A DNA stretch of 64,000 bases from an uncultured bacterium (GTDB lineage Bacteria > Myxococcota_A > Polyangia > Polyangiales > Houyiibacteriaceae): positions 104,082 through 168,081 of the forward strand of contig CALJDU010000024.1 in assembly GCA_938024995.1 (NCBI GenBank), given 5' to 3'. The position numbers and the translations under genes were made by a program. Shown piece after piece: positions 42,501-52,500 of the stretch (position 1 is its first letter; each line of letters starts with the position of its first letter). The notes under the pieces were generated by a model. That model saw only the letters and a program-made list of their open reading frames with translations. It was not told where the DNA came from and ran no database searches.

Positions 42501-44502
42501 CCGAGGACGAAGTGAAGACCGCCATCAGTCCCTGCGGGTTTCCGGTCGGGCGCGGCGTCGACGTGTTGAGCACGTCGAAGCTGATCACGTTCTCGCCCGC
42601 CACGAAGACGCTGGAAGGAACCGTGATCGTCGCTGGTGCAGCGGTGAACACTGTGCAGGTTCCGACGTTGGTGCCGTTGATGAAGACATCTGTCAGGTTG
42701 TCGACGTTGCACTGGATCTCCAGGGCGACCGAACCGACCGCAGCGGCCGGGACATCGAAGTACTGGTGGTAGTAGCGAACCTCGCTCGCGGTCGTGCTTC
42801 CGCACGCGGTGTCATCGAGAGACACCCACTGGGCCTCCGTCGCGGCGAGCCATGATCCTGCGCACATTGTTCCGTCCACCGTGACGAGCGGGCTGGATGC
42901 GGTGAAGTCATCGGACGCGCTGACGCGCCAGCGACAATCCTCTTCACCGATCGCCAGGCGCGTCCCGTCGATGTCTTCGCCGGTGTCCGCGAGGAGCGCG
43001 CCACACGTGAAGCCAGGCTCCTCGGTGCAGGTCGCGGAGCAACCGTCGCCGGCCGCGTTGTTGCCGTCGTCGCAGGCCTCGACCGCTTCGACGATGCCGT
43101 CACCACAGTCACCGACAGTGAAGGTGCCGCTGTCGGTCACGGTGGGTGAGACGCTCGCCGTGATCGTGTAGGTGTCGCCGGGCGTCAGGCCGGAGATCGA
43201 ACCTGCCGGACACATCCAGGCGCCCGCCGAGACGGTCGCCGTGCACGTCTCCATGAAGCCGCCGGGTCCGGTCACCGTGACGTTGACGGTCGTTCCGTTC
43301 GGGACGTTCGCGGTGCCTTCGGGCGCGACCGCGGAGGTCTCCGCGATCGTGCCTGCCGGGCCGGTCACCTGAATGCCGAGCGCGATGATCGCTTGCGGGG
43401 AGACCGTCTGCGGGAGACCGAGGTCAGGGTTACAACCCGCCGCCATCGGGATCGCGGCGTAGCGGAAGCCGCACGCGACACCTGCTGCGTTCGGGTTGTC
43501 GACGACGCTGAGAGAGGTGCTCGCGTCGCGTCCAGTTGCCACGTAAATCTTGCCGTCAGGTCCGAGCTGCGACGCGGCGTTGGTGTACCGCGCGGCGCGG
43601 CTGTTGATGAGCGTCAACGTCGAGCTGGTGAAGTCCCACTGGTAGAAGTTGCTGCGTTCGCCAACGCGACCAAGCGAGGAGAAGTAGAGCTTGGTGTCGT
43701 CCGGCGAGAACGTGCCACCGTACTTTTGGTTGTCGGCTTGCGCGAAGAGCGTGGTCTTGCCGGTCACCGCGCCGGTCGTGTTGTTGAAGTCGAAGGAGAA
43801 GACCGATCCACCATCGCGGTTCGAGATGATCAGCCGATCGCCCGCGTTGCTAATCGTGAAGACGTTGAAGACCTCGCCGGCGATCCCGGTCGGGATCTTT
43901 CGAACCGCGCCGATCCCGGTGCTGGTCACCGGGAGCACGAAAACGAAGTTGGCGCCGTTGATGATGAGCCAGTAGTCCAGCCCGTTACTGTGCTGCGTCA
44001 TGACCATGCCCTCCTGGCCCGTCAGCGCGCCGCCATCGAGGGTCACCGTGGTGTTCGTCGCACCGACCGCGGTCGGCGTCGCGCCGGAGACATCGAACTC
44101 TCGGAACGAGACGTTCGCCGTCATGTTGAAGCCGTGGCCCACGACAAAGACGCGACCGGGCGTCAGCGGACGCGGGACGATGACGCCAGAGTGAAGTGAC
44201 GAGGGATGACCCGGGAGGTCGGAGATAATGGGCGCGCCGGCGGCGTTCCAGACGCGAGTTCCGTCTGTGTACAAGAGCAGCGCACCGGTGTCGGGATCCG
44301 AGAAGGACGCGCACCCTTCGGCCGTCGAGATGACAGGGTCGCGGGACACCGAGACCATAGAGGCGTCAGCGTTCCACTGCATCCGGCAGCCAACACCGAA
44401 GTTCCAGGTATCGGCGTGGCGAGAGCGTTGAGCGTCCGCAGATGGCGCAACGAGCAAGGTCGCGGCAGCCGCGACGAGGACGAACAAAAAGCGAAGTCTC
44501 AT
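39595..44502 (-). CDS. giant surface protein with Cys-rich modules, TSP3-like calcium repeats and MYXO-CTERM
   Basis: About 1635 residues from the ATG at 44502 (MRLRFLFVLVAAAATLLVAPSADA signal). A WD/gliding-type beta-propeller-like N-terminal region comes first. It is followed by a DUF4215/myxococcus Cys-rich module (CGDGIVEAVEACDDGNNAAG), a carbohydrate-binding-like sandwich, and many CxxxxxC repeats with DxDCxD. About 500 residues of thrombospondin type-3-like DxDxDGxxD repeats follow, expected to bind many Ca ions. The end is a Cys-containing linker, a hydrophobic helix and RRRR, the MYXO-CTERM pattern that directs surface anchoring in Myxococcota. Role unclear; adhesion or predation contact is plausible. 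Confidence 0.85.
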   Translation of the reverse strand: MRLRFLFVLVAAAATLLVAPSADAQRSRHADTWNFGVGCRMQWNADASMVSVSRDPVISTAEGCASFSDPDTGALLLYTDGTRVWNAAGAPIISDLPGHPSSLHSGVIVPRPLTPGRVFVVGHGFNMTANVSFREFDVSGATPTAVGATNTTVTLDGGALTGQEGMVMTQHSNGLDYWLIINGANFVFVLPVTSTGIGAVRKIPTGIAGEVFNVFTISNAGDRLIISNRDGGSVFSFDFNNTTGAVTGKTTLFAQADNQKYGGTFSPDDTKLYFSSLGRVGERSNFYQWDFTSSTLTLINSRAARYTNAASQLGPDGKIYVATGRDASTSLSVVDNPNAAGVACGFRYAAIPMAAGCNPDLGLPQTVSPQAIIALGIQVTGPAGTIAETSAVAPEGTANVPNGTTVNVTVTGPGGFMETCTATVSAGAWMCPAGSISGLTPGDTYTITASVSPTVTDSGTFTVGDCGDGIVEAVEACDDGNNAAGDGCSATCTEEPGFTCGALLADTGEDIDGTRLAIGEEDCRWRVSASDDFTASSPLVTVDGTMCAGSWLAATEAQWVSLDDTACGSTTASEVRYYHQYFDVPAAAVGSVALEIQCNVDNLTDVFINGTNVGTCTVFTAAPATITVPSSVFVAGENVISFDVLNTSTPRPTGNPQGLMAVFTSSSVCRRGGPAACECVADTDCGDMNECTADSCSGDSCVNAPVAAGTMCTGGVCSGATAMCVECVSDAQCGGSMPICDVATNSCVACRTGADCDDGNDCTVDACVASSCTSTASPAGTMCAGGVCDGLSPAMCLPCIDTMAGAGTDAGCSASAPLCISAGGTSICVPCVDDASGGADTGCSGASPVCDASTPAAAVCVECEDSAAMSAMDFGCDAAAGTGICLDGPGMAPDCVECVNDADCPVMGEVCGPANTCVPGCNDMSDCAGTDTPICDLDARTCVECLDDSHCPGITSCGPMNTCEFPDSDLDGTPDDVDLDDDNDGIPDVDENDGADPSADADMDGVPDYLDPEATGCADADSNGVCDEVPAEIDFDGDGLPNHLDLDADGDGIADIVEGGGEDMDGDGVVDGFTDGNGNGIADSVEAEPLPLPNSDGTDGPDFLDLDSDDDGLTDTLEGGGVDADGDGAPDGPTTDADMDGLADELTGDDALPTPDTDEDGTPDYQDPDDDDDGLPTATEVVDAGEYDGPAADPTDVDGDGLPNWHDTDSDGDGVEDDDEDTRPGEDGDLDDNGLLDYLDPDFAPVDSDGDGIVDGVECPGVTPPDATCRDSDGDMVPDYLDVDDDNDGILTEDEYGAPDPEDGDPANDHDADNDGIPNHLDLDADNDGIPDLVENGDGGLDTDGDGVPDDLTDADMDGLIAAFDADDADPDNTGTDVPTNTDGTGPPDFLDLDADDDGLLDIIEADGVDADSNGVVDSPADADGDGLADVVDGTPWPTPDTDGDGAFDFQDVDSDDDTVPDAVEGFDGDGDGVPDTIPSGMDANGDGVDDARLGSAPPLPDTDGDGMPNWRDPDDDGDGVFTRFEAPDPNGDGDPSDARDTDANGVPDYLDPDDDGDGTPTLEEGADPNGDGDPADALNSDGVGLPDYLDPGGVEPMGDGGFSGGALCATNGAPGNAGWFLAAMMFALGWRRRR

Positions 44503-44596
44503 GGTGTTCTCCAACTGGATTCGAACACCGCGAGCGTACCCCATTATTGGGATACTTTGGAGCGTGCTCCCCTGGGAAACGTCATTCCGTGAAACG

Positions 44597-47500
44597 TCAT
44601 TTGTTCCGGAGCTCTTCAAGCACCGCGTCGATCGCAGGTCGCCGGTCGGGTCGCGCTCTTCTCCGCGCGCGTTCGATGTCACGGATCCCGCTGGGTCCCC
44701 ACACGAGTAACGCGGCGCGCGCTCCCTTGCGGGTCAACGGATCGCGAGACATCAGCAGGCTCAGGAGCGACGGCAGCGCGGGCTGATAGCGCGCGTGCGC
44801 GAGGCTTCGCATGAGCCGCACGATGACATCTTTTCGGGTCTCCACCGCGAGGGCAGCGAGGGTCGCGCGAAGAGAACGCTCGCGATCTCCGTGTTGTCGT
44901 AAGAGCCGTAGGGCCGCGCTGCGAACGCTCCCGCGCGAGTCGACCGCGAACCCTTCGAAGAGGGAGAGCGTGTCCTCGCTGGCCAGTGCGTGGAGCGCGC
45001 GCACCGCGACGCCAACCGTGGACGCCCGCGACGCGATGAGCTCCGCGAGGCCGGCTTGGTCCAAGCCCTCGAGCGGATCGCAGAACGCGTCGGGTGGCTC
45101 GAGCGGTGTGACCACGAGATGAGAGACCAGGTACGGCTCCTTCTCTTGGTATCGCGCGACCAACTCGCGTTGCGCGATCGACCCGTCCGGGGACAAGAGG
45201 TGGAGCGCGGTGCGCGTCCCGTTTTCGAGCTCGCTCAAGACGTGCGCGTGGACGAGTCCGCGCCGGCTCCCGCGAACAAGACCCGTGGCGACCGGCTCAC
45301 CCGCGAGGCACCCCTCCGCCCACTGACGAATCCACAACGCGCGTTGCGCTTCCGAAAAGTGGCCCGCGAGCGCAGCGGCCCGCGCTCGCCGCGCGTTCTC
45401 TTTCGGCCAGGCGTCGAGCGCACCTGCGAGCTGCCGGAGGGACTCGTTCGCGAGCTGCACCCTTCCATCCAGATACGCCTCGAGCACGTCGCGTTTCGCG
45501 TCAGCGCGCGAGGAACGCAGGAGCGCACCGGCCGCCTCGACACGCTCTCGCGCGTCATCAGACCACAGCTGCTGTCGGAGACGGTCCGGAGACGGTCGCT
45601 TCTTCCCAGGGACAATCGCGATGTCGGCAACGATGGGGAGGTCGAGGGGTCGCGCGCGAAGCGCATCATCGAGCCAGCGTTTGCGTTGCGCTTCCTCGGC
45701 GCTCGCCCACCCCTCTGCGGCGAAGCGCAGCTCCGTCACCTCCGCGGGCTCTGGGCTTCGACGCGGGGGCACCTGGAGCGCCTCGCACAGGAGCGTCTCG
45801 GCGTCCTGCACGTACGTCGGGCTGCGGCGCGCGCCCTCCAATCCGCGCTTGAGATCGTCCGCGCTTCGAACCGCTCCCAGGTGCGCGAGCATCCGGAAGC
45901 GATCGACCTCAGACGCGTCCTCCCGCGGCGGCAACGCGCGTAAGAGCGCGACGGCGCGACGTCGATGGGCAGAGGAAAACGAAGGTCGCTCGCGCACCTT
46001 CCCAAGAAAGACGATCAGCGAGCCGAGCGGCAGATGTTCCTCGGCGAGCGAGAACACCTCGAAGAGCCGGTCGAAGAGCGCCGCGTGTTCCCGATTCGCC
46101 GCTTCCGCGACGTACCGCACGTGTACGCGCGCCGGGGGATGCGCGCTCATCCAGCTCAACCACGAGGCGAGCTGCCGACCGATGAGCGGAAGAACGTTCA
46201 CGCTCGCGTCATCGTCTGCCTTCGCGATCAACGTCTCCGCCTCCTCCTTCGAAAATCCGAAGAGCCGGAGCGAGCGCGCGGGATCGTCTTTGGTCTTGGA
46301 CGCGACGCGGAGCGCGCGACGATGCAAGCGCCCCGCGAGCTCCTCCGCTTTCGCGTCCTTGAGCGCGATTCGTCCGGCGAGCGCTTCGTCGACTATCGCG
46401 TCGTAGGTTGGCCCGCCTCGCTCCGCCAAGATCAGCGCGTGCGCGAGGGTCAGCACGCCGCTGAGCGCGTCATGGAGCAGCCCCACCGCGCGCGCCTCGC
46501 TCGCCTCTTCAATCGCCCTGATCAACACACTCGCGGTCGCGGTCCCCGCCGCGCATTGGAGCGCGCTCATCAAACGCGTCCGGAGACCAGGGTTGTCGTG
46601 ACGGCCGAGCCAAAACACGAGTCGCTCAATGCTCACCGGGTTCGCGACGACCGCGAGCGCGCTCGCCGCTGCCTTCTTGACTGACATGCTCGCGTGTTCG
46701 AGCCCCTCGCGCGCCATGGGCTCTGCCCAGCGCGCCTCGAACGCAGCGACCGTCAGTAACGCGCGCTCGAGCACCCGCGGATCGACCTTCGGCGCGCCCG
46801 CGATGCGACAGATGGAGAGCTCGAGACCACGTCCTGACTCCCCGCTCGCGAGGATCGCTTCCATCGCGGCGCGCGCGACCGTCGCGTTCTTCCGGCGATA
46901 AAACGGAAGGATGGCGTGGAGACTCGGCCCCCGGGGCGCGTGACGCGCGAGCGACTCGAGAAGCGCGACGGTGATCGGAGCGCTGGGCCGCTCGCGCAAC
47001 CAGCCGACCACAACGGACAAGAGCACGTCTGTACCGGTCTCGGGTTCCGCAGTGGCGAAGGTACGCACGAGATATCCATCTCTGACCAGGCGCTGTCCGT
47101 ACGCATAGAGCTTCTGCTCGAGCGCCGGGATCTTGATTCGCTTCGCGGAGAAGTCCCCCGCGATCGCTTCGTCAACATGCGAGGCAAAGATCTCGCGGAA
47201 GCACGAGACCACGTCGTCGTAGTGCGCGCGTCCACCCCGAGACAGAACCTCCCACCGGATCGCGGGATCGATCGGGGCGTCGCGCGAATCGGGCCACGGC
47301 TTCGTCACCAAGAGCGTCGTCGTCGCGTCCACACACGCACGTCCGGCGCGGACAAACTGACTCTCGATCGGACCGAGCGCCGTCGCGAGTTGGACGAGGA
47401 GCCCTTCACGGTCCGACGTGATCCGCAAAAGGACGTCAATCGCGGTCTGTCGATGCGAGCGCTCGCGGAGCGGGTCGATCACCCAGCGGAGCAGCGCCGC

Positions 47501-48751
47501 GCGCGTCAACGTGTCGCCCTTGACTGAGAGCGCACGAAGGGTCGTCTCGGGGAGGCGCGGGAGCCAGGAGAGAAGCGCCGATTCATCGTCAAAGGCGTCG
47601 CTCTTCGCCGCGGCGTCGAGAAGCGCTTCAGCGACCCGAAGGTCGTCGGTCTTCTTGAGCGCGTCGGCCAACACGAGATGCGCGTCCGTCCCATGCAAGA
47701 CGGCGAGCAAGCCTGCGCGACGGCGCCACCGTGGATCGCGCGGCTCGGTGCTAGCGATGAGCGCGACGAACGACTCGCGGTGGATGTAGGCCAACATCGC
47801 GAGCTCTTCGGGCGACATCGACTCTGTCTGATCGAAGAACGAGAGGAGCTCACCGAGGTGATCCACGCGAACGAAAACGCCGTGCCGATGCGATCGCCGG
47901 AGGAACGCGCGGAAGGCGAACGCGATCGGGTGCGTCCGCAGTAGCCGAAACGCGAGATCGAGGTCCGCGGCGACAGAAAATGGGCCGAGCGCTTCGAGGA
48001 GCTGAGACAACAAGTGTGGCGGCGTCGCGTCATCGACTAGCGCCGCGCGGATGGAGTCGGCCAGCGCGAGCTCTTGCATGACCTCGATCGCCGCGATCGC
48101 GACTGAAGGGTCGTCGTCTCGAACCGCCGCGCTCAGGAGCCGCGCTCGCGCTCCGAGGACCGCCGGTCTCAACCCCGCGAAGTGACAGAGCGGCAGTAAG
48201 CGTACCGCGCGTCGACGCAACGTCGCGTGGTCGTCCTGCGCCACGGAGATGAGCAGTTCGAACGCGACCTCCGGACAGACGCGCGTCTGATCCAGCATCG
48301 GCGTGATTCGTCCCAGTAGCTCCGCGCGCAGTCGCGGGTCGTCGCTGGCACCCATCCGCCGAAGGATCGCCTCGGGTTCAGCGAGCCGCTCCATCTCCCA
48401 GCCGTGAACGATGGCGAGCAACGCGGCATCATCGAGGCCCGCGAGCTCGTCACCGGCGCACAACCTGACCCGCTGCCACGCGACGCGGATGCGCGCGGGA
48501 CACGTCGACACGTCATCAGGGAGCGTAAGGTCATGAGAGGTCAGATCCATCGCGAGCATCGAGAGCGCGAGGCTCGCTTCTGCAGAAAGCGAATCGAGCG
48601 AGGTCGGCAACGCGAGCGCGAGCGCCTCTCGTGCCTGAAGAGAGCTTGAAGCCCGCACGCGGTCTGAAAGCGCCTCGATGTCTTCAAGCCCGCCGCGCCT
48701 CAGCAGCGCAAGCCACTTCTCCGGCGCATCGTTTGTGTTCATCGTACCCAT
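44597..48751 (-). CDS. large HEAT-repeat protein
   Basis: A 1384-residue soluble protein from the ATG at 48751, chosen for the AAGAGAAGGG ribosome-binding-like sequence 9 bp before it. Almost the whole chain is alpha-solenoid of HEAT/armadillo-type repeats (LALSMLAMDLTSHDL, DDPSVAIAAIEVMQELAL, AAASALAVVANPVSIERLVFWL). No signal peptide, enzyme motif or membrane segment is seen. Such proteins scaffold large complexes. It ends 95 bp before the start of the giant surface protein gene, possibly co-transcribed. Function unknown. Confidence 0.8.
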   Translation of the reverse strand: MGTMNTNDAPEKWLALLRRGGLEDIEALSDRVRASSSLQAREALALALPTSLDSLSAEASLALSMLAMDLTSHDLTLPDDVSTCPARIRVAWQRVRLCAGDELAGLDDAALLAIVHGWEMERLAEPEAILRRMGASDDPRLRAELLGRITPMLDQTRVCPEVAFELLISVAQDDHATLRRRAVRLLPLCHFAGLRPAVLGARARLLSAAVRDDDPSVAIAAIEVMQELALADSIRAALVDDATPPHLLSQLLEALGPFSVAADLDLAFRLLRTHPIAFAFRAFLRRSHRHGVFVRVDHLGELLSFFDQTESMSPEELAMLAYIHRESFVALIASTEPRDPRWRRRAGLLAVLHGTDAHLVLADALKKTDDLRVAEALLDAAAKSDAFDDESALLSWLPRLPETTLRALSVKGDTLTRAALLRWVIDPLRERSHRQTAIDVLLRITSDREGLLVQLATALGPIESQFVRAGRACVDATTTLLVTKPWPDSRDAPIDPAIRWEVLSRGGRAHYDDVVSCFREIFASHVDEAIAGDFSAKRIKIPALEQKLYAYGQRLVRDGYLVRTFATAEPETGTDVLLSVVVGWLRERPSAPITVALLESLARHAPRGPSLHAILPFYRRKNATVARAAMEAILASGESGRGLELSICRIAGAPKVDPRVLERALLTVAAFEARWAEPMAREGLEHASMSVKKAAASALAVVANPVSIERLVFWLGRHDNPGLRTRLMSALQCAAGTATASVLIRAIEEASEARAVGLLHDALSGVLTLAHALILAERGGPTYDAIVDEALAGRIALKDAKAEELAGRLHRRALRVASKTKDDPARSLRLFGFSKEEAETLIAKADDDASVNVLPLIGRQLASWLSWMSAHPPARVHVRYVAEAANREHAALFDRLFEVFSLAEEHLPLGSLIVFLGKVRERPSFSSAHRRRAVALLRALPPREDASEVDRFRMLAHLGAVRSADDLKRGLEGARRSPTYVQDAETLLCEALQVPPRRSPEPAEVTELRFAAEGWASAEEAQRKRWLDDALRARPLDLPIVADIAIVPGKKRPSPDRLRQQLWSDDARERVEAAGALLRSSRADAKRDVLEAYLDGRVQLANESLRQLAGALDAWPKENARRARAAALAGHFSEAQRALWIRQWAEGCLAGEPVATGLVRGSRRGLVHAHVLSELENGTRTALHLLSPDGSIAQRELVARYQEKEPYLVSHLVVTPLEPPDAFCDPLEGLDQAGLAELIASRASTVGVAVRALHALASEDTLSLFEGFAVDSRGSVRSAALRLLRQHGDRERSLRATLAALAVETRKDVIVRLMRSLAHARYQPALPSLLSLLMSRDPLTRKGARAALLVWGPSGIRDIERARRRARPDRRPAIDAVLEELRNK

Positions 48752-48954
48752 CGCAACCGGCCCTTCTCTTGACGGCCGCGAACATATGCACTCCGTCATC
48801 CTGCCGCATCTGGAGCGGAACCCGCGAACACATCAGCGACGGGAACCGAAGGTGACCGCAAGCGGTGTACGCGGGTGAGCGCTCCCATGAACGAAGCGAA
48901 CGTTTTGGGTGAAGCGCCGAAGGCACGGGGGTCTTCGAAGGAAGACACCCCTTA

Positions 48955-48996
48955 AAAAGGGCGCCCTTCCCCCACCTCAACAGGCAGGAGAAGGGC
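48955..48996 (-). terminator. terminator downstream of tmRNA
   Basis: On the minus strand, 7 nt past the tmRNA 3' end, GCCCTTC and GAAGGGC pair around a 20-nt loop. The stem is followed by GCCCTTTTTAAG, so T-rich sequence closes it. A likely rho-independent terminator for the tmRNA gene. Confidence 0.55.
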
Positions 48997-49003
48997 ATCA
49001 GGG

Positions 49004-49364
49004 TGGAGGCGCAGGGAATCGAACCCTGGTCCGGAAACGCTCCAGAGCGGCGTCTACGTGAATATTTTGTGATTTGGCGGTTCGCCCAGAGTTGCGCCCA
49101 CAAACAGGCTCTCCTCGTCGCTAGCTTCACTAAATCTCGTCTCTACGCCGTGAAGCACTCGTAGAGACCAGTCAGTTCAAATGACGCCTCCACGCAGAGC
49201 ACTGACAGGCTCCACGTTTCGACGGCTCTTCAACTACTGTTTAGGCAGCGAGAGCAAATGCGTTGTCGTTCGCAGTTGTACGTACCGGGGTATTAGCGTC
49301 GTCCCGAGTAGCCGACATCACGCAACCGATCCTTCATTCGTCCCCGTCGAAACCAGTCGCCCCC
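49004..49364 (-). ncRNA. ssrA: tmRNA
   Basis: A 361-nt tmRNA on the minus strand. The 5' end GGGGGCGACTGGTTTCGACG is the conserved start, and GGGGGCG pairs with CGCCTCC at the 3' end (one G-U). The T-arm CAGGGTTCGATTCCCTG is intact. The tag frame at 49273-49241 is GCG AAC GAC AAC then GCA TTT GCT CTC GCT GCC TAA, giving ANDNAFALAA. The 3' CCA is not encoded; A-CCC is read. It rescues stalled ribosomes and marks the nascent chain for proteolysis. Confidence 0.95.
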
Positions 49365-49541
49365 GAAGGGAAAATCGCGAGCGCGAGCGTCGCGACCCAA
49401 GCGCTCGCACACGGTGGAGAAGCCACCGCGCAGAGCGCTTGCTCTCGAAGCGTGATGGCTCACGTCTCGAGAACGGTCTCTTGCGAGACTGTTGTCAAAG
49501 AACACGAGCACTATGGTGTTCGCGTTCAGGCAGCGCAAGAC

Positions 49542-52500
49542 CTACCGACGTCGTCGAACAAAGGCGAGCGCGAAGGCCAACCCAAGCCAGATCGGCGCAG
49601 ATGACCCTGATCCCGGGCCTGGCCGAACAGCGCAAGAGAAGCCTCCGCCGGCCACCTCCCACTCGGAGCGCGGGTCGACATCGCTGTCCGCCCCCACGTC
49701 CGCGTCGACATCCGCATCGCCGGCGTCTCCCGCGTCACCTGCGTCCAAGCCCGCGTCTGTACCCGCGTCGACGCCCGCGTCCGGACCCGCGTCTCCACAG
49801 TCGGTCGCGGTCGGGATGCACTCGCCTCCGGTGCAAGTGTCGCCGGAGGTGCATGCCAGCCCGTCGTCGCATGCTTCGCCGTCCGGTCGGTTCATCGCGA
49901 CGCATCCCGACTCCGCGTCACACATCCCAACGACGCAGGGGCCGTCGAGGGTCGAGCAATCGACCGGGTCCGCCGCGCAGATCCCTGCGCTGCACGTGCC
50001 CGCTTCGGTGCACATGTCCGCGTCCTCGCAAGCGCCGCCCTCATTGATCGGGGTCCGCCGACACTCGCCAGTGGCGGCCTCGCAGACCCCCTCGTTGCAA
50101 TCATCTCCACAGTCGCTGCCGCCCATGCTCGCTTCCCCGACGCACGCACCAGCAGAGCAAGCGTCCATCGCGGTGCAGGCGTTCCCGTCATCGCACGCGG
50201 TGCCGTCCGCGACCGGGTCCGTCACACAAGCGCCGCTGGCGTCGCATCGGCCGACGTTACATCCGTCAGTCAGCGCTGAGCAGTCCGTCGCGGTCCCGCC
50301 GCACACACCGCTGCTGCAGACGTCCATGCCGGTGCAAGGGTCCTCATCGTCGCAAGCGCTTCCGTCCGCACGGGGCACCGCTCCGCAGCGGCCGAGCGCG
50401 GGGTCACAGGTTCCGACCAGGCACGCGTCCGTCAGCCCTGAGCAATCGAGCGCGGTTCCGGCGCAGGTGCCCGCGAGGCAAGCGTCCGACTCGGTGCAGC
50501 CATCGCCGTCGTCGCACGCCGCGCCGTCCATTCGCGGCGTCGTTCCACACGCGCCGGTCACGGGGTCACAGATCCCCACGTTACACGGGTCGTCAAACGC
50601 GCTGCAGTCCGTCGCGCTTCCACCGCATGCCCCCGCGGTGCAGACGTCCGTCATTGTGCACGCGACGCCGTCGTCACACGCGGAGCCGTCCGGTCGCGGC
50701 GAGGCGACACAGGCGCCGGTCGCGTCGCACGAGCCGACGTTGCACATGTCGTCAAGCGCGGAACAATCACGCGCCGACCCCGCGCACACCCCCGCCGCGC
50801 AGACATCGCCCACGGTACAGGCGTCGCCATCGCCACAGCTGGTTCCGTCAGCGATCGGCATCGGTTCGCACGCGCCGCTGACCGGGTTGCAGACGCCGGT
50901 GTTGCAGTCGTCAGCCTCACCCGAGCAGTCGCGCGGTGACGAGTCACACGCACCCGCGTTGCACACTCCGGAGACGGTGCAGAGGTCACCATCGTCGCAG
51001 GCGCCGCCTTCGTTGATGGGCGTCTGGACGCATCGCCCGGTTCCGGGGTCACACGTCCCACTGTTGCAGTCGTCGCCGCAGGCCGAGCCACCCGGCGCGA
51101 TGCTCCCGCTGCAGACGCCCGCCCCGCAGACATCTCCAGTGGTGCAGGCGTTTCCGTCGTCGCAGGCGATTCCGTCCGCGGCGGGCATGGTCGTGCACGC
51201 GCCGGTCGCCGGGTCACAGGCGTTGACCGTGCAGGGATCACCGTCGTCGCAATCTCGCGGCGCGCCCTCGCACGCCCCGGCCGTACACGCATCGCTCACG
51301 GTGCAGAGGTCCGTGTCGTCGCAGGCGGTTCCGTCGGCGAGCGGCGAAGAGCCGCATGTACCGGTCGCGGGATCACAGAGTCCTGCGTTGCAAGCGTCGG
51401 CTGCAGCGGAGCAATCCGTCGGATCACCCGCGCACGCGCCGCTCCCACACGCGTCATCCACCGTGCAGAGAACTCCGTCGTCGCAAGCCGTCCCGTCAGG
51501 ACGCGGCGCTCCGGTGCACGCTCCCGTTCCGGGGTCACACGCGCCTACGTTGCAGGCGTCGCTTGAACCTGAGCAGTCACGCGCGGTACCGACGCAGCTT
51601 CCCGCGCTGCACATATCGCTCGTCGTGCACGGGTCCGCATCGCTGCACGCGGTGCCGTCCGCGCGCGGAGTCGCGACGCATCCGAGCGCCGGGTCACAGC
51701 TCCCGACGTTGCACGCATCCGCCACTCCCGAGCAGTCCAGCGCGCTTCCGCCACACGCTCCGGCGGAGCACGAGTCGCTCTCGGTACAACCGTCCCCGTC
51801 ATCGCAGCTCGTTCCGTCCGCCACGTCCATCGCGGCGCACGCTCCAGTCGCGCCGTCACACACACCGACCCGGCACGAGGTCGTCAGCGCGGAACAGTCG
51901 GTCACCGCTCCCTCACACGTACCGCCTGTGCACTGATCGCCACCTGTGCAGAGGTCTCCGTCGTCGCAGCTGGTTCCGTCGGGACGCGCGACCGCGCCGC
52001 AGATCCCGGTCACCGCGTTGCAGCTCCCTACCGAACACATGTCGTCCAGCGCGCTGCAGTCTTTGGGCGCTGCGGAGCAGACCCCGGCCGAGCACATATC
52101 GGACTCGGTGCATGGATCACCATCGTCACACGCGGTTCCATCTGCGACCGCGGTGTTGCCGCAGCCCGTGATCGGATCGCAACTATCCGCGGTGCACGGG
52201 TTGCCGTCATCGCAGTCAAGCCCCCCCGCGCCCGCGCAGGTCCCGCCGGCGCACATGTCCATGCTCGTGCAGGCGTCACCGTCGTCACACGCCGTACCGT
52301 CCACCACCGGGTCCGCCACGCAGCCGGTCGCGGGATCACAGCTGTCGGCGGTGCACGGGTTGCCGTCGTCACACGCGCTTCCCGGCATCCCGCCACAGGC
52401 GCCCGCCGCGCAGACGTCCATCGTCGTGCAGGCGTCGCCGTCGTCACACGCGGTTCCGTCTGCGACCGGCGTACTCCCGCATCCCGTCACGGGATCACAG

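Noticed and set aside
40543..43171. Plus-strand frames of 476 and 356 codons across the calcium-repeat protein
   Set aside because: They arise from the periodic GAC/GAT-rich repeat on the other strand; products are Val/Arg or Ser/Pro-rich and match nothing.
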